From contig CALDHJ010000168.1 in assembly GCA_937941555.1 (NCBI GenBank), forward strand, positions 1 through 7,045: a stretch of 7,045 nt of DNA, written 5' to 3'. Shown piece after piece: positions 1-5,008 of this stretch. How positions within the stretch are numbered: position 1 is the first letter of the stretch; every line of letters begins with the position of its first letter. The DNA comes from an uncultured Granulosicoccaceae bacterium. Its GTDB lineage: Bacteria; Pseudomonadota; Gammaproteobacteria; CALCKW01. The notes under the pieces were generated by a model. The model had not been told where the DNA came from. It saw only the letters and a program-made list of their open reading frames with translations, and did not search any database. Position numbers and translations under genes: made by a program.

Positions 1-267
1 CAAAACCAGCGCTTTCGCGTCACGCTGCAGATCACTCGCGGCAAGCGGCGCACCGTCCAACCGCACAGCCAACAACTCGAGCTGCTCGCCGTCCAGTGCC
101 CAGCTGCCGCTTCGCGCGCTGCTCGCGGGGTTTCGGCGAACCTCGAGGCGGCTGCGCACGCGGGTGCTGTCGGCGTCGAGATCGAACTGCAACCACACTG
201 AATCCACCAGGTAAGGCGGTGGCTGGTAATCCAGGCGGAAGATTGTGTCGTGAGCGTCTGTGTTCAT
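1..267 (-). CDS. pepN: Aminopeptidase N, N-terminal part (3' end outside the window)
   Basis: This is the first 89 residues of a cytosolic M1-family zinc aminopeptidase, which removes N-terminal amino acids from peptides. The reading frame stays open to the window edge, so the HExxH catalytic domain is not visible. Recognition rests on the start of the N-terminal beta-domain: residues 10-31 (FRLDYQPPPYLVDSVWLQFD and on) match the PepN pattern of an R-D-Y-x-x-P-x-Y motif followed by a beta strand rich in F-D-L-D. The segment LDGEQLELLAVRLDG (residues 58-72) matches the conserved L-x-G-E-x-L-x-L stretch of PepN. The ATG at 267 is the only in-frame start I see near that motif and gives a normal PepN N-terminus. 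No strong ribosome binding site precedes it. A longer ORF in another frame (32-274) has no such features and is a shadow. The gene is transcribed divergently from the metalloprotease gene at 413. Confidence 0.9.
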   Translation of the reverse strand, partial: MNTDAHDTIFRLDYQPPPYLVDSVWLQFDLDADSTRVRSRLEVRRNPASSARSGSWALDGEQLELLAVRLDGAPLAASDLQRDAKALVL

Positions 268-297
268 CCGGCAAAGCGCATCGAGGAAATGCGACCC

Positions 298-326
298 AGT
301 ATGGGCAGCCGGTATGGAGACGACAA
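298..326 (-). promoter_or_regulatory. Candidate sigma-70 promoter of pepN
   Basis: On the minus strand, TTGTCG (positions 326-321, 4 of 6 to TTGACA) is followed after exactly 17 bases by CATACT (303-298, 4 of 6 to TATAAT). Transcription would begin near 291, about 24 bases before the pepN ATG at 267. Spacing and placement fit well, but the hexamers are only moderate matches, so this is inference from sequence. Confidence 0.4.
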
Positions 327-397
327 GCTGAAGCAACGCAGAAAGCGGCCGTTAATTGAACATACCCCCGACGCGCCGGACACGCCGCGTGTCACGC

Positions 398-405
398 AGA
401 AGAGG
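398..405 (+). promoter_or_regulatory. Ribosome binding site that sets the metalloprotease start
   Basis: AGAAGAGG lies 7 bases before the ATG at 413. This good Shine-Dalgarno match favours the ATG over the in-frame TTG at 356, which would add a 19-residue arginine-rich leader and has no comparable site in front of it. Confidence 0.6.
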
Positions 406-412
406 CTTCGAC

Positions 413-1183
413 ATGCAGTGGGCCACCGCCAGGAAATTCATTCTGGCATCCACGCTGGTTATCACACTTCTGGTGTCCGCTATCCAGATGCTGTACTCCC
501 GGAATTGGGGAGTCTCTCTGCCCGTGATTGTCTACCCGATTGCAGCCACCGACGACCCCAGCATCCACCGATACATCGACAACCTCTCGCAGCGCGATTT
601 CGACATCATCGATACCTGGATGTCACGCGAGGCGGCCCGCTACAAGGTGCCCAACCCCACGCCGACCGCGGTCAGTCTCGGGCCCAGGCTCGACACGCTT
701 CCACCGGCATTTCCACAGTCGGAACACCTCGCCTGGCTGATCCTGTGGCAATTGCGCATGCGCGTGTGGGCCGCTTTCAATGCACCGGGCACGTTCTGGA
801 GCTGGCGCACGGTGCGCATGTACCTGGTGTTGCACCGACCCGAGGACAAACAAGTTCTGCCGCACAGCCTGGGTCTGCAGAAAGGGCTCATCGGATTGGT
901 GCACGGCTTCGCCGACGACAGGCAAACCGCGCAGAACACCGTGGTTGTCGCCCACGAATTGCTGCACACGGTCGGCGCCTCTGACAAGTACGACTACATT
1001 GGCAACCCGGTTTTTCCGCACGGTTATGCGAGCCCGAATCGCAAGCCACTGCACCCGCAACGCTCGGCCGAGATCATGGCGGGACGCATTGCGATCTCAC
1101 CCTTTTCATCCGTCATGGCGCACAGCCTGCGCAGCTCGCGAATCGGTCCGACCACGGCCCGCGAAATCAATTGGATCGAGTAA
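413..1183 (+). CDS. Membrane-anchored metzincin-like zinc metalloprotease, uncharacterised family
   Basis: The product is 256 residues. A hydrophobic segment at about residues 8-28 follows a short basic N-terminus and has no clear signal-peptidase site, so it is read as an N-terminal anchor with the rest in the periplasm. The key feature is H181-E-L-L-H185-T-V-G188-A-S-D191, which fits the metzincin signature HExxHxxGxxD: H181, H185 and D191 as zinc ligands and E182 as catalytic base. It is followed by AEIMAG (residues 219-224), where M222 could be the Met-turn. Snapalysin-type enzymes have the same arrangement, with Asp as third ligand. PHSLGLQKGLIG (150-161) and the C-terminal GPTTAREINW (245-254) look like conserved family blocks, and I recall similar hypothetical proteins in other proteobacteria. 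The substrate is unknown. Gluzincin-type coordination, with E220 as third ligand, is an alternative. The start at 413 is chosen over TTG 356 because of the ribosome binding site at 398-405. The gene is divergent from pepN and lies 66 bases before the envC-type gene. Confidence 0.8.
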   Translation: MQWATARKFILASTLVITLLVSAIQMLYSRNWGVSLPVIVYPIAATDDPSIHRYIDNLSQRDFDIIDTWMSREAARYKVPNPTPTAVSLGPRLDTLPPAFPQSEHLAWLILWQLRMRVWAAFNAPGTFWSWRTVRMYLVLHRPEDKQVLPHSLGLQKGLIGLVHGFADDRQTAQNTVVVAHELLHTVGASDKYDYIGNPVFPHGYASPNRKPLHPQRSAEIMAGRIAISPFSSVMAHSLRSSRIGPTTAREINWIE

Positions 1184-1214
1184 CACCAACACACTCGAAT
1201 TGCCCGAGGCTTCC

Positions 1215-1220
1215 TATACT
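1215..1220 (+). promoter_or_regulatory. Candidate -10 element upstream of the envC-type gene
   Basis: TATACT (5 of 6 to consensus) sits 29 bases before the ATG at 1250, which would give a leader of about 23 bases. I find no convincing -35 hexamer at 16-18 bases upstream (around 1191-1198), so the call rests on the -10 alone. It lies in the 66-base gap after the metalloprotease stop codon, so envC could be expressed separately from that gene. Confidence 0.3.
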
Positions 1221-1249
1221 CAGGGAACACATCTCACTCGGCTGTCTGG

Positions 1250-2368
1250 ATGACGTTGCGCCTACGCGGGATTCCCTTCCCGCTCATGCTCTTGGGCCTC
1301 GCCGTCGCACTGACGACAGTGCCTCGGGCTTTCGCTGAAGAACACGTTCTCGCGCGCCTCGATACCGTAACCGAATCCGCTGATCGGGTGCACGAGGATC
1401 GGGCACCGCGCGATCACGCAGCGCTGCTGTCGTCACTAGGCGAACTGGACGCGAACATCCGAAAAGCGACAACGCGTATCGCCACTCTGGAGAGCACCGT
1501 CAGCGAGCGCAGCGGCACGCTCGATCTGCTTCGAGACAAGATTGACGCTGGCCGAAACCTGAGTGAATCGGAGCAATCAGCCATTCACGCACAGATCCGT
1601 GCGACCTGGCGTGTCCACAGCCTGATGAACCGCCGCGCCGAGCGCTACCGTCAGGCTCCCGCCGACTGGCGACGAACACGCCACTATCTCGTTGCGCTGA
1701 GCGACCAACTCGAACGCCGACGCGGACAGGCGCGGCTCGCGCTGGTGGATGTCATGTCAACGGTTCACGAAGCCGACGGTGTCAGCCGCGAGCTGGCGAG
1801 CAAGCGTCGCGAACTCCAGAACGAACTGACCAATCTCAAACACCTGAAGGCAAGCCGACAGCCGGTCTTGATCCAACTCGATGCGGCAACTGAGCGCAAC
1901 GGCTCAAAGCTCATCACGCTCTACGCCGAAGACGATTCGGTCAAGGCACAACTTGAAACCGTCGACAACGCATTGGCCGACAACGAACTACCCTGGCCAC
2001 TCGCCGGTGCCGTGCGCACGCGTTTTGGTGACAAGACACCGTCCCGAGACCAGCGCTGGCAAGGCATCCGGATCGGTGGTGTGGCGGGCGAGACGGTGCA
2101 TGCCGTAGGAGACGGTGTCGTCGTCTATGCGGGCTGGTTGCGCGGTCAGGGTCTGTTGGTGATCATCGACCACGGCGACGGCATGATGGCGGTCTACGGC
2201 AACAACCACACGTTGCTGGCAGAGGTCGGCGATACCATCGCCGCGGGCGACCCTATCGCCACCATCGGCGTCGAGCACGTCGCCGACACAGCCGAACTCT
2301 ATTTCGAGCTTCGCGTCGAGGGCCAGGCGGTCGACCCGCTCAACTGGCTGAGCTCCAAACCGGGCTGA
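1250..2368 (+). CDS. envC: EnvC-type murein hydrolase activator (degenerate LytM domain)
   Basis: The product is 372 residues, shorter than E. coli EnvC (about 420). Residues 1-29 form a signal peptide: basic start, hydrophobic core 12-24, and likely cleavage after A-F-A29. Residues 30-245 are rich in charged residues, Leu and Ala with heptad-like spacing, as in the EnvC coiled coil that docks to the FtsEX division complex. Residues 249-367 form an M23/LytM domain, beginning WPLAGAVRTRFG and ending near YFELRVEGQAVDPLNWL. The catalytic residues of active M23 peptidases are missing: the HxGxD site reads W270-Q-G-I-R274, and the HxH site reads E349-L-Y351. EnvC of E. coli lacks them in the same way, so this should be a non-enzymatic activator of AmiA/AmiB-type amidases during septum splitting. 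The ATG at 1250 has no good Shine-Dalgarno sequence; ATG 1286 is possible but would shorten the signal peptide. The downstream ctpA and YibQ-like genes complete a known envelope neighbourhood. Confidence 0.9.
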   Translation: MTLRLRGIPFPLMLLGLAVALTTVPRAFAEEHVLARLDTVTESADRVHEDRAPRDHAALLSSLGELDANIRKATTRIATLESTVSERSGTLDLLRDKIDAGRNLSESEQSAIHAQIRATWRVHSLMNRRAERYRQAPADWRRTRHYLVALSDQLERRRGQARLALVDVMSTVHEADGVSRELASKRRELQNELTNLKHLKASRQPVLIQLDAATERNGSKLITLYAEDDSVKAQLETVDNALADNELPWPLAGAVRTRFGDKTPSRDQRWQGIRIGGVAGETVHAVGDGVVVYAGWLRGQGLLVIIDHGDGMMAVYGNNHTLLAEVGDTIAAGDPIATIGVEHVADTAELYFELRVEGQAVDPLNWLSSKPG

Positions 2369-2422
2369 AAACCCGCGTCAACGCACAGTTTCAGCCTGTC
2401 GAATTCGCTACCCTCCCGCTGG

Positions 2423-2448
2423 CACAGACTGTGTAGAATCTGTGACAG
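2423..2448. promoter_or_regulatory. Interlocking inverted repeats and -10-like element upstream of ctpA
   Basis: CACAG-A-CTGTG (2423-2433) is a perfect 5-bp-arm palindrome. CACAGA (2423-2428) also pairs with TCTGTG (2439-2444), and CTGTGACAG (2440-2448) is a further short palindrome. TAGAAT (2434-2439, 5 of 6 to TATAAT) lies inside the dyad, about 75 bases before the ctpA start. I see no good -35 hexamer. The arrangement could be an operator over a promoter, but no known regulator site is recognised. Confidence 0.3.
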
Positions 2449-2514
2449 TGAACCCTTTTGCGAATTGCTTGCCCAAGGGGAGAACATTGAAATTTGTCGA
2501 CAGGACAACCCCTT

Positions 2515-3864
2515 ATGGCTGCAGTGAGAAAAAACTACCTTGGCGTCGTCGTCGGGGTGCTGCTCGGGGCGTCATTGACGCTCGGCCACAGTGTCCTGGC
2601 GACACGCAGTGATCCGGGCGCCATCCCGCTGGACCAGTTGCGCACCTTCACAGATGTGTTCACCCGCATCAAACGCAACTATGTCGAAGAAGTCAGCGAC
2701 GAGGAGCTCCTCGAACTCGCGATCCGGGGCATGTTGTCCGGCCTCGACCCACACTCCGCCTACCTCGATGAGGAACAGTACAACGAGCTCCGCATCGGCA
2801 CGTCGGGCGAATTTGGCGGCCTCGGCATTGAGGTCGGCATGGAAGACGGCTTCGTCAAGGTCGTGTCCCCGATCGACGACACCCCGGCCCAGCGCGCTGG
2901 CGTGCTCGCCGGTGACTTGATCATTCGCCTCGACGACAAATCCGTCAAAGGACTGACACTCAACGATGCCGTCAAACTCATGCGCGGCAAGCCCGGCAGC
3001 CCCATTTCGCTGACCATCGTGCGTGACGGCGCGGACGCCCCGCTGACAATTGAGGTCGTGCGCGACATCATTCAGGTGAGCAGCGTGCGGGAGCGCCTGA
3101 TCGAGGGCGGATTCGGCTACGTGCGAATCTCGAGCTTCCAGAACAAGACCACCCGCAACCTCGTGAGCTCGGTGCGCGATCTGACCGAGCGCCACGGCGA
3201 TGATCTCCGCGGACTGGTGCTCGATCTGCGCAATAACCCGGGCGGCGTGCTCTCGGCCGCTGTGGGCGTCTCCGACGCGTTTCTCGAAGACGGACTGGTC
3301 GTCTACACCGACGGCCGCGACAACGACAATCACCTGAGCTACAGCGCGCGTCGCGGTGACATCCTCAACGGCGCACCGCTGGTGGTGCTGGTGAACCAGG
3401 GTTCAGCCTCGGCATCCGAGATCGTCGCTGGCGCCCTGCAAGACCACCGCCGCGCCATCATTCTGGGACGAACGACTTTCGGAAAAGGCTCCGTGCAGAC
3501 CATCCAGGACCTGCCAAACGGGGGCGCCGTCAAACTCACCACCGCCCGCTACTTCACGCCGGACGGGCGCAGCATCCAAGCCGAGGGTATCGTGCCCGAC
3601 ATCGAGGTCGGCAATTTCCAGCTGCAACAAGAGAACGCCAACGGGCTGGCGCCGATTTCGGAAGCCTCCCTGAGCGGGCACCTGAGCAACCCCAACGACG
3701 AAGAGCAGGCCGCGAGTGACGCCGAAGCCGAGGAAGCGGCCGAGAACGATCCCGATGCCCTTACCACGCTAAAGGACATCGCAAACAGCGACTACACGCT
3801 GTACGAAGCCGTCAACCTGCTCCGTGGCCTCGACATTACACGCTCAGCCGCAAACGGTTCCTGA
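2515..3864 (+). CDS. ctpA: Carboxyl-terminal processing protease, S41 family (CtpA)
   Basis: The product is 449 residues and is a periplasmic serine protease that recognises substrate C-termini through a PDZ domain. Residues 7-29 form an uncleaved anchor or signal segment. The PDZ domain spans about 93-175, with G-G-L-G-I-E-V near 101-107. The S41 catalytic core spans about 195-375. The catalytic triad is visible: S299 in GSASASE (296-302), K324 in FGKGSVQ, and Q328. The Ser-Lys spacing of 25 equals that in E. coli Prc and plant CtpA. LRNNPGG (238-244) is the usual family block. After about residue 380 comes an acidic Glu/Ala-rich stretch and then a helical tail. The ATG at 2515 is preferred because AGGA at 2502-2505 is well spaced; an in-frame TTG at 2494, with GGGGAG 11 bases upstream, would add 7 residues and cannot be excluded. 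In Pseudomonas, CtpA degrades peptidoglycan hydrolases with a lipoprotein partner, and a similar role fits the EnvC neighbour. Confidence 0.95.
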   Translation: MAAVRKNYLGVVVGVLLGASLTLGHSVLATRSDPGAIPLDQLRTFTDVFTRIKRNYVEEVSDEELLELAIRGMLSGLDPHSAYLDEEQYNELRIGTSGEFGGLGIEVGMEDGFVKVVSPIDDTPAQRAGVLAGDLIIRLDDKSVKGLTLNDAVKLMRGKPGSPISLTIVRDGADAPLTIEVVRDIIQVSSVRERLIEGGFGYVRISSFQNKTTRNLVSSVRDLTERHGDDLRGLVLDLRNNPGGVLSAAVGVSDAFLEDGLVVYTDGRDNDNHLSYSARRGDILNGAPLVVLVNQGSASASEIVAGALQDHRRAIILGRTTFGKGSVQTIQDLPNGGAVKLTTARYFTPDGRSIQAEGIVPDIEVGNFQLQQENANGLAPISEASLSGHLSNPNDEEQAASDAEAEEAAENDPDALTTLKDIANSDYTLYEAVNLLRGLDITRSAANGS

Positions 3865-3874
3865 GTCGTCTCGC

Positions 3875-3901
3875 GCTGCCGCCGGCATCCTCGGCGGCAG
3901 C
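3875..3901 (+). terminator. Strong GC hairpin after ctpA, without a clear U-tract
   Basis: The 10-bp perfect stem GCTGCCGCCG / CGGCGGCAGC encloses a 7-base loop, starting 10 bases after the ctpA stop codon. The bases that follow (aactccctcc) are not a T-run, so it is not a classic intrinsic terminator. It may slow polymerase, protect the ctpA mRNA 3' end, or give partial termination before the YibQ-like gene. Confidence 0.45.
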
Positions 3902-3922
3902 AACTCCCTCCTGCCCTGAAAT

Positions 3923-3935
3923 TGTGTCGAATCTG
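3923..3935 (+). repeat. Second copy of a 13-base element also found upstream of ctpA
   Basis: TGTGTCGAATCTG here and TGTGTAGAATCTG at 2430-2442 match at 12 of 13 bases. Both lie in the intergenic region before an envelope gene, 73 and 104 bases from the next start codon (2515 and 4027). CCCTCC occurs shortly upstream of both copies (2411-2416 and 3906-3911), with spacing that differs by 2 bases. This may be a shared regulatory site, or chance. Confidence 0.3.
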
Positions 3936-3986
3936 CACCACCGTCAGCGACAGATGTCAACGTGGCGCTTCACCCAATATTCTCCG

Positions 3987-3992
3987 TATAAT
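3987..3992 (+). promoter_or_regulatory. Candidate -10 element for the YibQ-like gene
   Basis: A perfect TATAAT lies in a locally AT-rich patch 34 bases before the GTG start at 4027, giving a predicted leader of about 28 bases. No good -35 hexamer is found at the usual distance (around 3963-3970). With the hairpin at 3875-3901, it suggests this gene has its own transcription start. Confidence 0.45.
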
Positions 3993-4015
3993 TTGACCCA
4001 TCGACTACACTCCGT

Positions 4016-4020
4016 GGGGA
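4016..4020 (+). promoter_or_regulatory. Ribosome binding site supporting the GTG start at 4027
   Basis: GGGGA is spaced 6 bases before GTG 4027. The next in-frame start, ATG 4054, has its purine run (AGGGGA) only one base away, too close to serve it, and would cut into the signal peptide. Confidence 0.5.
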
Positions 4021-4026
4021 ACGTGC

Positions 4027-4947
4027 GTGAGCACTGCAAATTGGCTCAGGGGAATGACCCTGGCTCTCGCCGCTCAGTTCGTGGCTGTCACAGCTGTCAG
4101 CGCCTCGCCGCTGATCAACGTCTCGGCCCCGCTTGAGGACAGCACCGCAACGGTCTCCATCATCATTGATGACGTCGGCCACAATCGACGCTTCGGTGAA
4201 CAGGTTGCCTATCTGCCTGCCCCCATCACCCTCGCGATCCTGCCGCATACCCCTTTCGATCAGCATTTTGCGGATCTCGGGCAGCAGCTTGGCAAGGAAG
4301 TGATGCTACACATGCCGATGCAATCCATTGGCAATCGCGCGTCGTCGCGCCATCAGCTCGATGTCGACATGTCGCAAACAGCGTTCATGGCGAAGCTTCG
4401 CGACAACCTCGATGCGTTCAGTGGTTACACCGGCATCAACAACCATCAGGGCAGCCGGTTGATGGGGGACGCCGACCGTCTCGACTGGGTGATGGCGGAA
4501 ATCGCCAACCGCAATGTGTTTTTTGTCGACAGCCGCACGGGCCTGCGCTCGCCTGCCAACAGCATCGCGAACCGATACGGCATTGCCACCAGCGACCGCG
4601 ATGTCTTCCTAGACCACGATATTTCCGAAGCGGCCATCAGCCGTCAGTTCGATCGGTTGATCAGCCGCGCATTGCGCGATGGCCACGCGGTGGCGATTGG
4701 CCACCCGCACCCGGAAACCATCGCGGTTCTGAAACGCAAATTGCCCACGCTGTCTCAACGCGGCATTGCGGTCGTACCTGTGACCACCACAATCGCTCTA
4801 CAAAGTGGTGACACCTTGTTCGCCGCGAGCACACAAGACGTGATGGAGCCGCGACCGCGTCGGCGCCCTGCCGCGGCGTCAACGGAATCCGGCAATCCGC
4901 TGCTGCGGGAAATTGGTGACGCTGAACTGTACGGCGCGACGCAATAG
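4027..4947 (+). CDS. yibQ: YibQ-like divergent polysaccharide deacetylase
   Basis: The product is 306 residues with a GTG start. Residues 1-26 form a signal peptide with likely cleavage after V-S-A26, so it is exported. Residues 41-258 match the divergent polysaccharide deacetylase family (DUF610, a NodB-like fold): IIIDDVG (45-51) with the conserved Asp pair D48-D49, LHMPMQ (94-99), GINNHQGS (136-143), FFVDSRT (165-171), and AIGHPHPET (223-231). H140, D168 and H226 are plausible metal or active-site residues by family comparison. The third motif usually reads NNHMGS, so Gln at 141 is a small departure. Activity and substrate of this family are not established; a role in trimming a periplasmic or peptidoglycan-linked sugar is inferred from the fold and the EnvC and CtpA neighbours. 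The last 45 or so residues, including PRPRRRP (275-281), lie beyond the usual domain and look disordered. The symbol is given by family resemblance. Confidence 0.9.
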   Translation: MSTANWLRGMTLALAAQFVAVTAVSASPLINVSAPLEDSTATVSIIIDDVGHNRRFGEQVAYLPAPITLAILPHTPFDQHFADLGQQLGKEVMLHMPMQSIGNRASSRHQLDVDMSQTAFMAKLRDNLDAFSGYTGINNHQGSRLMGDADRLDWVMAEIANRNVFFVDSRTGLRSPANSIANRYGIATSDRDVFLDHDISEAAISRQFDRLISRALRDGHAVAIGHPHPETIAVLKRKLPTLSQRGIAVVPVTTTIALQSGDTLFAASTQDVMEPRPRRRPAAASTESGNPLLREIGDAELYGATQ

Positions 4948-4957
4948 TCTTTCCCGC

Positions 4958-4993
4958 CACAAAAAAAGCCGCCAACAGGCGGCTTTTTTTGTG
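4958..4993. terminator. Two-way intrinsic terminator between the YibQ-like gene and glmS
   Basis: A perfect inverted repeat with 16-base arms and an AACA loop (4974-4977). The GC core is GCCGCC / GGCGGC, flanked by seven A on the left and seven T on the right. Each strand therefore carries a GC hairpin followed by a U-run, so it can stop transcripts of both convergent genes. It starts 10 bases after the YibQ-like stop and lies 15 bases beyond the glmS stop. Confidence 0.95.
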
Positions 4994-5008
4994 CGCTTCG
5001 ATCGCGCC

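Noticed and set aside
32..274. An 80-codon minus-strand ORF at the left edge.
   Set aside because: It lies in a different frame from the recognisable PepN N-terminus, starts at TTG, and is Arg-rich shadow coding.
356..412. An upstream TTG start extending the metalloprotease by 19 residues.
   Set aside because: The added residues are Arg-rich and would precede the membrane segment, and the ATG at 413 has a much better ribosome binding site.
250..984. A 244-codon plus-strand ORF overlapping the metalloprotease gene.
   Set aside because: It runs across the intergenic region in another frame, is low in hydrophobic structure and rich in His, Arg and Ala, and has no recognisable motif. The overlapping frame carries HExxH and a membrane segment.
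1250..2368. Annotation as an active M23 endopeptidase.
   Set aside because: All four metal-binding positions of active M23 enzymes are replaced (W270, R274, E349, Y351), as in EnvC.
2361..2375. A small hairpin (CGGG/CCCG) at the envC stop codon, considered as a terminator.
   Set aside because: The stem is only about 4-5 bp and no T-run follows.
2572..3333. A 253-codon minus-strand ORF antisense to ctpA.
   Set aside because: It is the mirror of a GC-rich, well-conserved CtpA coding region; its codon choices follow from the sense frame and it has no family features.
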